DNA of 64,000 bases from Balanoglossus misakiensis (GCA_040954595.2 CM082578.2:13206001-13270000); one strand, 5' to 3'. Counted from the first letter of the stretch, positions 1 through 12,048 are shown. Notes: generated by a model from the letters alone, not told the origin. Made by a program: numbers and translations.

Positions 1-78
1 CTGGTCACATGCTGTTTATGCAAACAATAATGTGTGTTGTTTTCTGATTTCCTATTCATTACACGACTGCTCAATCAG

Positions 79-3000
79 TTGGTTACACGTCTAGTGATGT
101 TCGTCTTCACTGGAGCGAAGAAGATCCAGCCTCCTTTCCAGACGATCTGGTCATGCCAGAATTTTCACTCAGTCCACCGGAACTGTCTAGTGCAGTCCAC
201 ACTTACCCGCACGTAGGTAGGTAAGACCACGCCCCAGTAGCTGTGCATGTTTCCATTATTTTCTTTCAAATTTCAATTGGCCAATTTAAAACCTCAAAAG
301 CTGCCACTTGTAGCATATTTTAATCGATAATCTACTTCATTCTTCTCCTTATTCTAAGTCGACAGACAACATGTTTAAATATTTCGTGGGGATCCAAATA
401 CCCATATGCATGCATACCGCAAATTCAAAATGGCGTCATTTGTTAACTAATGATAACGAGAACAATGAAGTATTATCTCGATTAAAATATGCAGACAGTG
501 GCAGCCATTGGGTCTTTAATGCACGAGTCTGGGAGGACACGTCACATGTCACGACCCCACTTTCGTTCCCATAAGCTTACACGCCTTATTGCAAAATAAA
601 GCGATCTGTAAAATTATCGATCACATTTCCATGCCAGATGGGTGATAACATATCAAGCTAAAGTTATACAGGCTGTCCATCTAGATCCGTCACACGAGAG
701 ATATGCTGAAATGGGAAATGGTACTCGATTTTAAAAATGTAACATTTCGCCGAACCCTATGACAATTTGTTGTAGTTCTTATCTCGTCAGCGCACTGCAA
801 TATCTGAAATATTCTTATCTTTCACTGAACTACTCTGATATCTGTGTAATGTTCTTATCCACCATTCACATGCTTTTTCTTAGGTCTTACATCTTCATGG
901 CTAAAATAACACACATTAGGGGGAAATTCTGACGTAATTTAAACTTTGAATCATATCTATTACATAATTTAGATGTCATTACTCATTCAGTACCTCACTT
1001 GAGGGACTGTGAGTACCTGCATGGGTTTTGAGAGAAAAGGGGCCAGACACGTGAAATATTAATGGAAAAATCGACATTATGATCCAATCTACCATTTTTT
1101 TGTCCTTTTTTGATCTCTCATGGAGCGATATATTTCTCTTAGATTTGTGGCTCAGACAGTCTCTGCTCGCGCCGGAACTGTAAATACAGTCTAATCACGC
1201 GCAGCTTGTGTCAGAAGACACAGAGTATTACGACATGGCATTTTTTCTATTTGTGTGAATGGCATAGTCAACTTGAACATGCTGATTAAACAATTGCAAT
1301 TTGACAGAACGAAGAGATAAGACTTATTGAAGAAGACATAAGAGGCACAGCGTATATAGTCTATGCTACTTCGTATACAAAGTATCATTAATCAATATCT
1401 CCAAGTTCTTGACCCGTGTTGAACTATGCATATACTTTGCACTCAAGTACACAGCGAGTCAACGACACGATTAAGATTGATGGAAGAAAAAGTGATAGAT
1501 GTCGCTACGTGATAGACAACGCAGCGATTGATTCAAGAGCAGACTTGTGTATGCTATAAACATGTTTGCAATATTTTGCAATTAATCGGCCTGATGCACG
1601 ATCATTGGCGCTCATAAAACATGCGTGTATCGACGGCGTTTGTAAGACAGACACCCAATTTATACAGTTGCGCGGACACCGTGATTTAAAAAGCATGAAA
1701 AATTTAGTAGCAGTTCCATCACTCTACAGTCATGAGTACATGTTATGAAATGTTGTACGTTGTCCGAAAGTAAATTGATGGAAGTCATCATTCATTCATT
1801 CATTCATTCATTCATTCATTCATTCATTCATTCATTCATTCATTCATTCATTCATTCATTCACTCATTCATTCATTCATTCACTCATTCATCCACTCATT
1901 GCATTACATAGGTGACTCTTTAAGTAATGTTTTACTCGTTTCTTGTCCCAAAATGTTGATTATGGACAACCCCATGCCAACGGAAGTACAATGATGCAAT
2001 GTCACATAGGGGTCATGACATGACCTATTCTGACGTCACACTTGTGTCTTTGTTTTTAATTTTGTAGGTTCTTTTGACAAATTGTACTGCAAGTTCTCAT
2101 TGCACCGCCAGCTAATATACTACATACTGGAACACTATATACCCTCTTTTCTCATGGTCATTGTGTCCTGGGTATCGTTCTGGTTAGACATCGAAGCAAC
2201 GCCAGCCAGGGCCAGTCTAGGAATCACTACAGCTCTCACTCTGGCCACGCTGAGTTCATCGGCAAGAGCTCATATGGCAAAGGTTTCATATACCAAAGTA
2301 AGACTTTCCGCATATCTATGAATGAATGAATGAATGAATGAATGAATGAATGAATGAATGAATGAATGAATGTGGATGGCAAACAACTGGGGTGTTAAGA
2401 TGTAGGCAGTATTGACACAAAAAGCTTATATTTTTCTACCTACAGCTGACTTATAATGATTTCATATAGTCAAACAATTATGCCTTTGAATATTTTGGGA
2501 TTTCGCATTCATATATCTTTTGAACGACTGCATGTCCTGTTTATGACTGCTGTGTTCAATGCCGAAATTTAGTTTTTTTTCAGTAATTCACGGTCGTTTT
2601 GCAATGTCATGGTTTATTGCGAACAGCTGGCTGGCAAACTAATTCTACCGCCATTGATGGGTTTTAATAGACGCTAAATTGATCTGTTTTCCTCGGATTA
2701 TCAAAATTAACATGGTTGTGGCCTTGCGTTGTGTAGCGCAACGGTTGGTATGTTTTGGCATTGAGTGGGTCATCGACATCCAGGAGGATAATTATATTAC
2801 AATTATAAACTGGCCGCCCGCCTTTTGTTGGTGGATAAGTTTAGACTCGGCGATATATTCTGCCCTCTTTTTTATTTACCTTGGCGACAAATACTTTTCA
2901 GTGTTATTTGCGATAATTTAATGAATGTACGCGACGATAAATGAAGCACAAGGATAATTTAGGGACTTGTTGACTAAATTTTGATGATTATTTTTATCTA

Positions 3001-6000
3001 ACGGGCAAGAGGAAATTCGCAAGTAGCCACAATAGTGTTGTGTTATACTTTAAACCAGATCAACGTGAACTTCAGGGCTCATTTTGTTTGGTCTTGTCTT
3101 GTTTTACTATGCTTTGCTTCGATCCATCCATCTAATGTTAAAATTGTATTCCTTCATAAAGAGTGCAATAGAAATTTCGCTCGATCAATTAATACACAGT
3201 ACTAATCATTCATTTGCTCATTAGCACCGTTAATGTTCATTAAATTGCATTAAACATGAATGAAAACAGCCAGAATAGCTTAATCGATTCCTCGCAGTAT
3301 AACACGCTAGATAACCTTGTGGACGTGAAGTTTTACCTGACGGCGTTATTGTGGCTTTCCAAGCTTTGAGGCAGTGGTCGGGCGGTAACGGTCAAGGTGA
3401 CGAATATCACCAGGCCTAACCTCTATCATCGTACAGTACGTTTTTCAACTCGCTAAAGCATGTTGAATGCCACGTGGGAAGGTCGTCGGCGGAAGCTAGT
3501 TTTCTGCCAATCTAACTACTAAATTAATGCAGTTTATTTGAATGTGGACACTGAACGTTTAGGCGGCGATGAGAACATTTGCAAATCAGCTTGATAATTA
3601 TAACTGTGAATTAACAGGCCACATACCAACAGGGACGCGGTTTTTAATTTTGCACCGCGGCCGCCGACAGCGTTAGCAGGTGGTCAGATCTTTCTAACCC
3701 GTCGGTCGTCTAAATGTAAATGTGGAACCCACACTGAAAAAGAAAGTTCAAAGCATCGGGCTCGGCCCTGGGAGAATCGGTATCCAGGTACATTTACATT
3801 GTAGCAGGGGATGCAAATATAGATTGAACTCCCAGGGGGAAACAGCTATCACAGAGTCATATATAGTCAGCAATCCTGGCCTGTTTTAGATCATTTTCAA
3901 TTCGCCAAGGTTGCGCTGTAAGTACAAAATGTACAAAGTGTTTCAGGGCAGAGATCTCTACTGACATATGTATGAGAATAGTAAAAAAAATCTGACGCGC
4001 GTCTGAACTTATGCAGCCTATCATTTGTTCTGCTTATTCTTCCGAAAACGTTTGGCAGTGTCTGTCAGTAAAAGGCGTGATAGATACAAAGGGAGACCAA
4101 AGCTAAACCGCTATGACTTATTCTTGTGATAACTAGTTGACGTACTGCGTTTTCGTTGCTTTCTCCTAAATGTGCCAACAAAGCAAGGACAGGAAATCGC
4201 GATAACTGTGCTCACCGTGATGTACGGTGTCTATTGCAGAAGCCATTTCCGCCTGAAGGGAAACAAATCTTCAGAGTGACTCTTCCAACCTGATCAGTAA
4301 CATTGCGCTCGCTCTGCTGTCGTCTGATACATATCCTAATCCTTTCCTTGATCACGTTGCCATGGGAACATATCTGCCTGTGCCGAAATGACGCTTCGCA
4401 TTTGTTGAGTTATCTTCTTAATTTTTGATGCCTGTCTATCCCCCTCGGTTATGAATACCCGGGTGATCATTAATACAGCGTTTTATCGCAACAATGTCTT
4501 TGGTATTTACTTTTAAGAAGTCGCGCAGATCGGCTGTTTTGAGTCTGTGTTTTAGGATGCAGACGGCGTACTTTTAAAGTGCAAGTCGGAGCGTTGAGTT
4601 GTCATGCACTTTGACTGTACGCATTGACATTGGCGTCTAACATCCGGGTATTTTCTCTGTCAGTACATCTAACATTTAGCTTGTATTGGTTTTACGGTCA
4701 GGGGAAATAGAAAGGAAAATTGTGTACGATGAAAGCATGTAGCAATCCAATATATACACATTTCAACATATCACGCATACTAATCTCTCTGTCTCTGTCT
4801 CTCTCCCTCCCCCCCCCCTCTCGCTCCCCCTCTCTCTCTCTCTCTCTTTCTCATAGGCACTGGACGTCTGGATGTTGGTCTGTTCATTATTCGTTTTTGC
4901 GGCTCTGGTTGAATTCGCACTCGCCAGTTATCTCTACAAGAGGACACGTCCAGACAAAGTCACGATTTTCAACAGAGAAAACGTGAGTTTTCATTTAAAC
5001 GCCACGATGACATCATGGCAATATTCTGAGTCTATATACCGAGAATGTGATGTTCTATGTATTGTGTTCATTAGTTGTTCTTACAGCGGGCGCGGGACTA
5101 GTAAACTGTTTTGCCACCTGGGCAGGCGCTGAACTTGCTGAAACTATTGCACTGCACCGGTAAACGTTATACCCTACGATAACAATGCCCCGTTTTAAAT
5201 GACGGGCTTACTTCCCAAGTTTATGTTTACATTGAATAAAGTGAGATTGACAGGCCTGTCCCGAAAGCTTGTGAGGGTTAAGCGAAATCGTTGAATAAAT
5301 ACGAAGCTAATCGATAATTTAATGCCAGTTTACGAGAAAGAAATGCGAATTAGGCCGAACAAAGCGGTTCTGTAAACCGTCCATTGCCCAGAGGCATTGC
5401 GAATTTATTGCAAATGAAATCAACAGTGACGTTGTACCGCCAAATTATCTTCCCTTACTAAACTCATACATGTAATGACTTGCGTGCGTTCGCGGTTGAT
5501 CGAGTCAGCGAAAGGTCAACGGCTCCGTGCCATCTTCAGGTGGCTGCTATAGAGACTACACGGACTCAAAACAATGCGGCAGCGCCGGATCAAATTAAAA
5601 CCAGGGGAAGAAGGTTATGAGTAATTTAAGCCGTTTATTTAAGTCTTCGCTTCCCAACACCTGCTACACCTGGCAGTTCTCGTTACAATCAACGGCCAAG
5701 TTGTTTTTTTTTCTCGTGCGCCAACGGGCATCTACGGGTATTGTATGGAGAAATGATAAGGCTACACTCCGCTCACTGCATTTATGTTGGATGATACGAT
5801 TCTTGGTACCTCCCTTCTGTTAACACACATCTTGCCTTGTGGCATCTTAACGAGGTACCGACTCGATACGAACACACAGTGGCGCCTATTATTCATTTCA
5901 ACAGCGCATTATTATTTATCAACAAGTTATACATGCTTGTCCAGTAAAATAGCCCAACTTCTCAAAGACCAAGGTCAGACTTTCCGACCAAAATCGTCAA

Positions 6001-6415
6001 AGTCTTATGAAGAAAGTTTTGCGGGCCTATTTTGCTGTAAAGTTAACTTTAGAATGATAATGCTAATTGCATGAATTATGTTAATTTCCTTTTTACAATG
6101 CAGCTGTTAATTAACATGAAACTCCCAAATGTCTTACATCTCTCGCAGGATATCACGGACAGCAATTCCTGGGTGGAACTCAAAGAGCGCGAGACACTCC
6201 GAAGACAGAATGCCGACGGCGCGAATTCAAAGCCTGTCGACGGACACCACGCCATTGTGCACATCAAAAAAGTGAAGACGATAAACTACCGAACAATGTC
6301 AAAGACGATAGACAAATATTCCAGACTGCTTTTCCCGCTCAGTTTCTGTCTCTTCAATACTGTTTACTGGTCTTATTATCTTCACGACTACTACGGTGAC
6401 ACCAAGTACCACTGA
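79..6415 (+). CDS. Glycine/GABA-A receptor-like Cys-loop chloride channel subunit, 3' exons only (gene starts left of window)
   Basis: Pentameric ligand-gated channel subunit of the plasma membrane, probably anion-conducting. Exons read 79-216, 2068-2297, 4857-4982 and 6149-6415 (stop TGA 6413-6415); all junctions are AG/GT and phases fit (1, 0, 0). Exon 1 holds the end of the extracellular domain (GYTSSDVRLHW, then loop C). Exon 2 holds the pre-TM1 strand, TM1 (VIVSWVSFW) and TM2 with the anion-type PAR at -2' to 0', Thr6' and gate Leu9'. Exon 3 begins ALDVWM and is TM3. Exon 4 holds a short cytoplasmic loop and TM4 starting IDKYSRLLFPLSF, ending DTKYH. The TM2-TM3 linker (KVSYTKALDVWM) is closest to glycine receptors. 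The loop C segment shows a single Cys instead of the pair that forms the second disulfide of vertebrate glycine receptors, so ligand identity is uncertain. Upstream exons are missing because of the window edge. Confidence 0.9.
217..2067 (+). other. Intron of the Cys-loop receptor gene
   Basis: Donor GTAGGT at 217 and acceptor TTTTGTAG ending at 2067. It contains the tetranucleotide repeat at 1788-1900 and, near 480-530, one copy of a short dispersed repeat also seen near 9220. No coding exon recognised. Confidence 0.8.
1788..1900. repeat. (TTCA)n tetranucleotide microsatellite
   Basis: About 28 near-perfect units of TTCA with a few C substitutions toward the right end. It lies 168 bases upstream of the TM1-TM2 exon of the receptor gene and is the reverse complement of the repeat at 2319-2372 on the other side of that exon. 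Confidence 0.97.
2319..2372. repeat. (TGAA)n tetranucleotide microsatellite
   Basis: About 13 uninterrupted units, starting 22 bases after the donor of the TM1-TM2 exon. It is complementary to the (TTCA)n run upstream of the exon. Confidence 0.97.
4787..4852 (+). repeat. (CT)n-rich polypyrimidine tract at a 3' splice site
   Basis: About 65 bases of almost pure C and T (CTCTGT units, a C-rich centre, then TCTCTC) ending in CTCATAG. It directly precedes the TM3 exon, so it acts as the polypyrimidine tract of that acceptor and is also a length-variable microsatellite candidate. Confidence 0.9.
4983..6148 (+). other. Intron of the Cys-loop receptor gene
   Basis: Donor GTGAGT at 4983, acceptor CTCTCGCAG ending at 6148. 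No recognisable feature inside. Confidence 0.8.
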
Positions 6416-9400
6416 CGGGACCAGTTCATTGTTGACAGGGATTTTTATAAACTATCATTATGCACTCAAACAAGATTCTCTGAGTATCCTTGCCTGTGAC
6501 AGGTGTTTTTTTAAAAACAAAAATATTTAGATGTGCTGATTTTGTTCAGTAAATATTGCAAATTGACGTTGTTCAAATACATTATGATCAAAGAAATATG
6601 CAACGCAAACGCCGAAGCTGAATCTCCCGCTTACATTGGAGGTATAATTTTGGATCCGCCGGCGAGGTGCGCGTTCCGTTCGTATCCTTTTCACAGACAT
6701 TGCAATTTTATTCAACTACATTTTAAATCTTCGTCATCGTTACAGTGGAGTGCATTGTGCCGCTTGGCAACTTTTTTCCAGGCAGCCAAACAACAATATC
6801 CCTAGCTATTCGTATATTCACGCCTGCTATGAGACAAAAATGTCGAAACCGAGTACCACGCCTATTGGGACCTCCCCTCCGCACCGACCGCCGAGGGCGC
6901 CATAATCATGGAGAAAGATCGAAAGTGACAATCCATCCCGACAGACGACATGCCCTGAAATGCTCGCGGATTGTCAAAACGATTAGCACTTTTATGCAAC
7001 CGTCAGTGCTTGATTGTCTGTTTTGTAGTGCGTTTACAATATCATGTTTTCAGATACTTTGTTTTCAGCATTTTCTTATTAACTGCTTATTATTAATAGC
7101 TTAATTTCTGAAAGTCTAAGGGGTCAGTCTACATAAATGAATACGCATGTAGTTTAAAATATTTGTAAGTTTTCTTATTGCAATTTTGATGTCATTCGGT
7201 TGAACCTGTTAGCCATGTGTATTCACATTATTACAGGTGTGATTAAAGGTGGGATCAAGCGAAGTTAAAAGGGACAAAGTCGCTCTCTTTTGACCTTTTA
7301 AATTTAAACAAACTCCACTCTGCTTGTAGACAGACTAGATTAAACATTTGATGATTAAGATTTAGAGGTAGGTACCTGTTTAGACCCTACGTGGGTCATA
7401 AGCATTGAGATTGGCTGGGCCGTTCATATAGATAACGATACATACTCTGTGGCAATGTTTCTTTGCTTGAAGTAGACATTTTTTAGTAGAGGTCAGGAAC
7501 AAAATTATTCATATCTTTTACATGCAGCAAACGGGGTATATTTTCGACACTTTTAAAGTTATTAATCGTCATTTTTGTACACTGAGAGACTTTATGTAAT
7601 TATTCTATTAATTCTGGACATCACAAAAGAGTAAAAGAAAGTGATTTAGTCATTCAACGGATTTACTTCACATATTTACAAGAATCAAAGTTTTTTTTTT
7701 CTTTTATTGGCGAAATTATCAGATGTAAAAGAATGCCTCGAGTATATGTTAAAATAAAACATTGTAAACTAGCCTGCATTGTTTGTTTGTATGCTAGTTC
7801 GTTTTGATGACGCTCTGATTGTCTGGATCAGCTTATTTATATCGGTATCAATTTGCAAGTTTGCTGCATTTATAGCGCCCTCTAAGTTAATGCTAATCGA
7901 TGGGGGACTACACGAATCGGTAAGTGTACAGTGTACGTGTCACTTAGGACGTACATTGATAGACAAGAAATATGAACGCGTCATAACTTTCTGACCAATC
8001 ACGTACGTTGCAGTGGCATCACCCCGCTACCGTGGCAATTAGAAATAAATTAACCTGATGAAGATGGAACTGTTTTATATCACTCCTGTCAAGTCAACTA
8101 CGGGCAGTAATATATTTCGCCGCGTGAGGGTGATCTTAGGTCAGCGCAAATAAAAACAGCGCGTCGAACTCCCCGCGAGGGTCAGGTCAACTTCCCCCGT
8201 TGCCCACTTAATGACTTGGGAGGTGTTGAGGAATGTCGCTGTGTGTAATTACCTCACCTCGAACACTCCTTGTCTAAAGCTATCCACCCTTCCATGTATT
8301 AACGCCGAATTGATACGGAAGCGGCCTTGTCCGTTCCGCACACAGACCCCAGTTTGAATACGATTTGACACGCTTCTGCTCCACGTGACGGCGCACCGTT
8401 GGGTCTGTTTTCAATAATTTTCCGGCGACCATTTCACGATGATTGTAACCTCTGCCCTTCATTCATCATTTGAGAAGCGGCAAGAATGTCATTTGTCTTC
8501 CGTCAGGTTCTAATATCAGACGCATTTGTGCCAAAACTCATTGATATAGATGCTCGCGGCCACACGTTGAATGCATTACGCTTTACTCAAATCTCAATGC
8601 GCGACTAAGTCCAGCACATCCAAATTTCGAGCAGAACAGGGTGGAATAAATCAAGAACATGTTGGCGATACCAAAGAAGAAAATCCTGAACAAACATCAA
8701 AGTTTCTAACATTGACAGCTACATATTGTCACACATATACATGTAGTATTATTTAGCACTGTAGACTTGATCATGTATGAATGGCATTGTGACTTTAATG
8801 AAACCGTGTTATTAAAATTCCTAGCAAGCAATACGAGATTGACTAATTGCTGCTACGAGCAGTTTCTTTGACCGATAACACGTCCTTGTTGGCCACTTCA
8901 TATTACACGTCCAATCTATTACTCCACTACTTTCCAATTGTGAGAATGGAGTCCTTGGATTGCTATATTAGGTTAAGAATGAAAGTGGACGAAAGACACT
9001 GTGCTGTACATAATTAACACAATGCACCAGGACTCTAAGTACAACTTCAAAGCTGTGACGGTCTTTTGCAAAATAGTTGACGGTTCTGAAAAGTCCGTCC
9101 CTAACTACTTTATCATTAGAGTCGTTCTGCAATCACCGAGGCATACATGCTTTGGATTCGTACTCAATTATCAGACTCAATAATAAAAAGGTGTCACACC
9201 TGTTTATTATTTTATCGATTTAAAATATGCTAAAAGTGGCAGCCATTGCGGCTTTAAAGGAACTGAACACTTCAAGGTGTCGCCTCGGTGGGAGAACACG
9301 AACTTCGTTACTCTACAACACCAAACGAAGATAATTAACTGTTTACCAAACACGTGCTTTCAATAATAGGCTAACTACTGTATATTTTTCCACAAATTAT

Positions 9401-10080
9401 CGCCAAACCACATCGTTATCATCATCATTATACGCATGATCACATCAAGGCTGCGTAAACCACATAGCTATACGCAATGTGCAACCAAGACGGGACGGTT
9501 TAATTGGCACTTTAATGCACCGAAGGTTAGGCGGGAAATATTGTGTGACTGTTTGATAGAAATTTTCCGACCCATTTCACATTCCCCGCCTTGTCACGAA
9601 AATAGACCCAGTTTAGACTCTACTCAACACGAATGTGGGATTTGGAATTGACGCGAATATATCCTGCGGCCAAATTCTCCAATACCACACGCATGGTTGC
9701 GCTGGTGATGCTTTGGTATACGTGGGAATATGATGAACAAGCACTATCGAAATGTGTTTATTAATTTGGTCTTCATATTAAATTAAGAATAAATTTGATC
9801 TAAGCCTTTCCCAAACCAATTATTCAGTGGATGGCTGAGTTAAAATGCCAGACATCTCATAACCGGACATCTCATAACACAAAACCGCTATCCAAGGAAT
9901 AAACCATGACAAAGTAAAGGCATACTGTGAAAAGAATCTTATCTTGACGTCATACCAGAGTTCTAGGAGAAATGTCGGTGCTTTTGGTCCCTATGGTCCG
10001 ATTCCCGAGTTACCAAAGTTTGCTTCTGACACGTCAACTTTAAAACAATGGCTACACAGTCAAGGAATTGCTCCCGAATA
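6416..10080. other. 3' UTR and intergenic region between receptor and bHLH genes
   Basis: The genes flanking this stretch converge. AATAAA signals on the plus strand near 7754 and 8043 could end the receptor transcript. TTTATT at 9757-9762 is an AATAAA signal on the minus strand, about 320 bases downstream of the bHLH stop. A copy of the motif GGGACAAAGTCGCT lies near 7271, and a dispersed repeat copy near 9220-9260. No other gene is supported. Confidence 0.6.
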
Positions 10081-10614
10081 TCAATAATCTTCCGATTCTA
10101 GATGTAAAGATGCTGTTTCGGTGTAAGAATCGCTCTCCGTGTCTCCGATGTCGTCGTGGCCGTACATTTCGAGTGCGTCATCATCATCATCGTCGTCGTC
10201 GTCTTCGTCGCCATCGATTCGGAGGTGAATCTGCTCGCAAGAAGTGCCCTGCTCGTCGTTTACCATTCTATCTAACGCCGATATGTATCTGATGGCTAGT
10301 CTCAACGTTTTGATCTTAGAAAGTCTGCGATCGCATAGGTGTCTCGGGATGGCTCTGCGGAGCTCCTCGAGGGCGGTGTTCAAACGGTGCATTCGCAGCC
10401 GCTCCTGCAAGTTGGCTTTCATCCGACGAATCAGCGAGTCGGGCGAGTTCAAGTCCTTCCTGCGCGGCACCTTCGGTCTTCGTCGCCGCTTTCTGAGCGG
10501 CGAGTTGTCGCGATCGGCGGGTGGGGTTCCGCTGCTGTTGCACTGGGGGAAAAAGTCGCGGTTGTGGTGTTGCTTCGTCCGCGGACAGCTTCGATGCACT
10601 TGTTCGTCGCTCAT
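10081..10614 (-). CDS. Atonal-superfamily (NeuroD/Neurogenin-like) bHLH transcription factor
   Basis: Nuclear DNA-binding factor of class A bHLH type, expected to dimerise with an E-protein and bind E-boxes. The protein is 177 aa with start ATG at 10612-10614; an open frame extends a few codons upstream without another ATG, and a possible acceptor sits just before it. Residues 41-53 are very basic (RKRRRR). The bHLH spans about 63-117: basic region RRMKANLQERLRMHRLN, helix 1 ending LRRAIP, loop RHLCDRR, helix 2 LSKIKTLRLAIRYISAL. The RMKAN..ER.RMH.LN.AL pattern fits NeuroD/Neurogenin relatives. KIKTLRLA resembles Hand proteins, so the subfamily is unsettled. The usual NARERxR is replaced by NLQERLR. 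Residues 134-146 are an acidic run dominated by Asp, from GAT/GAC repeats. A single-exon structure is typical of proneural genes. Confidence 0.85.
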   Translation of the reverse strand: MSDEQVHRSCPRTKQHHNRDFFPQCNSSGTPPADRDNSPLRKRRRRPKVPRRKDLNSPDSLIRRMKANLQERLRMHRLNTALEELRRAIPRHLCDRRLSKIKTLRLAIRYISALDRMVNDEQGTSCEQIHLRIDGDEDDDDDDDDDALEMYGHDDIGDTESDSYTETASLHLESEDY

Positions 10615-11788
10615 GACGTACTGAATTCCACGCACCCGAGAAAGTGACAGACTTCCAGATAGCGAGATATGTCTTCAACTCCTCTTCGATCTAAAATGAG
10701 ACCCGTAATTGCCTTCGCCGTCGTACCGTGTCACGGAAATCGCCCAGCCGCAAAACTGGCTCCACCGCTGAGCGTCCAGCTTCCGTTGGCAGATGTCGGC
10801 GGCGTTTAGCGGTGTGATCCCAACGACCAAGCCGTAAGGTTCAAGTCTAATTTGTCGCCCGCGGGGGACAGAGGCCAACAAACTCACCACAAGACTTCAA
10901 TGAGTTGCGTCTGTCTGCATTCTCATTAGAAAATATTAAATGACACGCAAAATCAACGATCGGTTAACAACGTAAACCGCCTCTATCCGATTTACCCAAT
11001 CTCAATGACAAAACGCATTTACATTGAGAACGGACAAAGTGCTAAACTTAACTATGGGTTCTATCGAATTTATCGTGCTTAATTTTTTCCGAAATGAGTG
11101 AAACATCTCAGAAAGGTACCAGGGTCATAGCAAAATTTTCGCCTCTCTATACTACCAGCGTAATCAGCAGTTTCTTTGACGCGTGGCTGGACATTTGCCG
11201 CCACGCTGCGACGAAGCAATGGCGCATTACTTCTCCCTGACTTGGCGGTTGTAAACTCAATTGACAGGTTCACGCCATGTCACCTGATCTCCAGTTATTA
11301 ATGACGAAAATCATTCGATACCATGACTGAAACGATACCCAAAATAGACGGGAAAAGTCGACGCGATTATCATAACGGTGTCTGTTTATACAATCCAGCA
11401 GCGCAGACCGGTCCTTATGTTTCTGCAGCGTACTACAATGCGCTGCGTTCGACGGATTTATCCCGCGTATATTCTTCTTGTATTAGAAAAAAATCCGATA
11501 AATGCCATCGTTGATGCAACTCAAAACCAGAGTGGCAATACTGACCTTACTTCCTAAATAGAGGTTACAACATATGTGTATGTGTATGTACAATTTCGCT
11601 GATAAATTTCTTTCTTACCTTATATGAAACCAGCATTGAACTGCATACTAGTATTTGAGATTCTGAGCATCTCAGCTTCTTATTCTGAACATACCTATTC
11701 GTATGCGAGGTAGTTTAAAATGTAAATTCAAACTACAGTCTTCTGTAGATTGTGCGTTAGAAAAGCATGTTTACAATACTGGGCATCC

Positions 11789-11833
11789 ATCAGACATCAA
11801 CACTCCCAACTGGGTTTATATTGATGCCGTCAT
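11789..11833 (-). promoter_or_regulatory. SECIS element of SELENOO (form 2)
   Basis: On the minus strand the quartet strands are ATGA (11833-11830) and TGAT (11792-11789). Between them is an 11-bp helix, GGCATCAATAT against AGTGTTGATGTC, with G-U wobbles and one unpaired base. The apical part starts AAA and continues CCC-AGTT-GGG, the extra mini-stem that defines a form-2 SECIS. The element lies about 225 bases 3' of the selenocysteine TGA, a normal distance. Its role is to recruit SECIS-binding protein and the Sec-specific elongation factor so that the TGA is decoded. Folded by hand; not scored. Confidence 0.8.
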
Positions 11834-11899
11834 CACCTGACCCCGACGAGGTCATGACCCAGTTTTGTACACTTTCTTGTACCTGTCTCAACAAAGAAC

Positions 11900-12025
11900 A
11901 CAACTGCCTTGAAAAGTTACTTCTGACCACTGAAGCATTTCCATGTCAATGATACGCAAAAAAAAACAACCTTTCCAACATGGAAATGTCTCTATGGTCA
12001 GCGATCATCAGTAAAAGGCAGTTGT
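11900..12025. repeat. Imperfect fold-back in the SELENOO 3' UTR
   Basis: Three nested complementary blocks: ACAACTGCCTT (11900-11910) with AAGGCAGTTGT (12015-12025); CTGACCA (11923-11929) with TGGTCAG (11995-12001); CATTTCCATG (11936-11945) with CATGGAAATG (11979-11988). The loop is about 33 bases. It sits between the Sec codon and the SECIS. It may be a small fold-back transposon remnant or an RNA structure. Confidence 0.75.
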
Positions 12026-12048
12026 AGTTCTTATATACTAAGACAGGA

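Larger units (their letters stand above)
2298..4856 (+). other. Intron of the Cys-loop receptor gene
   Basis: Donor GTAAGA at 2298. The acceptor at 4855-4856 is preceded by an exceptionally long C/T tract (4787-4852). The rest shows no exon or RNA gene I can recognise. Confidence 0.8.
10615..12048. other. Spacer between bHLH 5' side and SELENOO stop, including SELENOO 3' UTR
   Basis: The part next to 12048 is the 3' UTR of SELENOO, carrying a fold-back (11900-12025) and the SECIS core (11789-11833). The part near 10615 is the presumed promoter and 5' UTR of the bHLH gene. I found no other gene. Confidence 0.6.

Noticed and set aside
4720-4986. 88-codon open frame across the polypyrimidine tract
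   Set aside because: Its Ser/Leu run is the translated CT repeat. The real exon starts at 4857 in another frame.
10244-10678. Three open frames overlapping the bHLH gene in other frames
   Set aside because: The bHLH frame has an unmistakable domain; the others are GC-rich shadows.
11900-12025. Fold-back hairpin considered as the SECIS
   Set aside because: It lacks properly placed ATGA and GA strands and its loop is too large. The hairpin at 11789-11833 fits far better.
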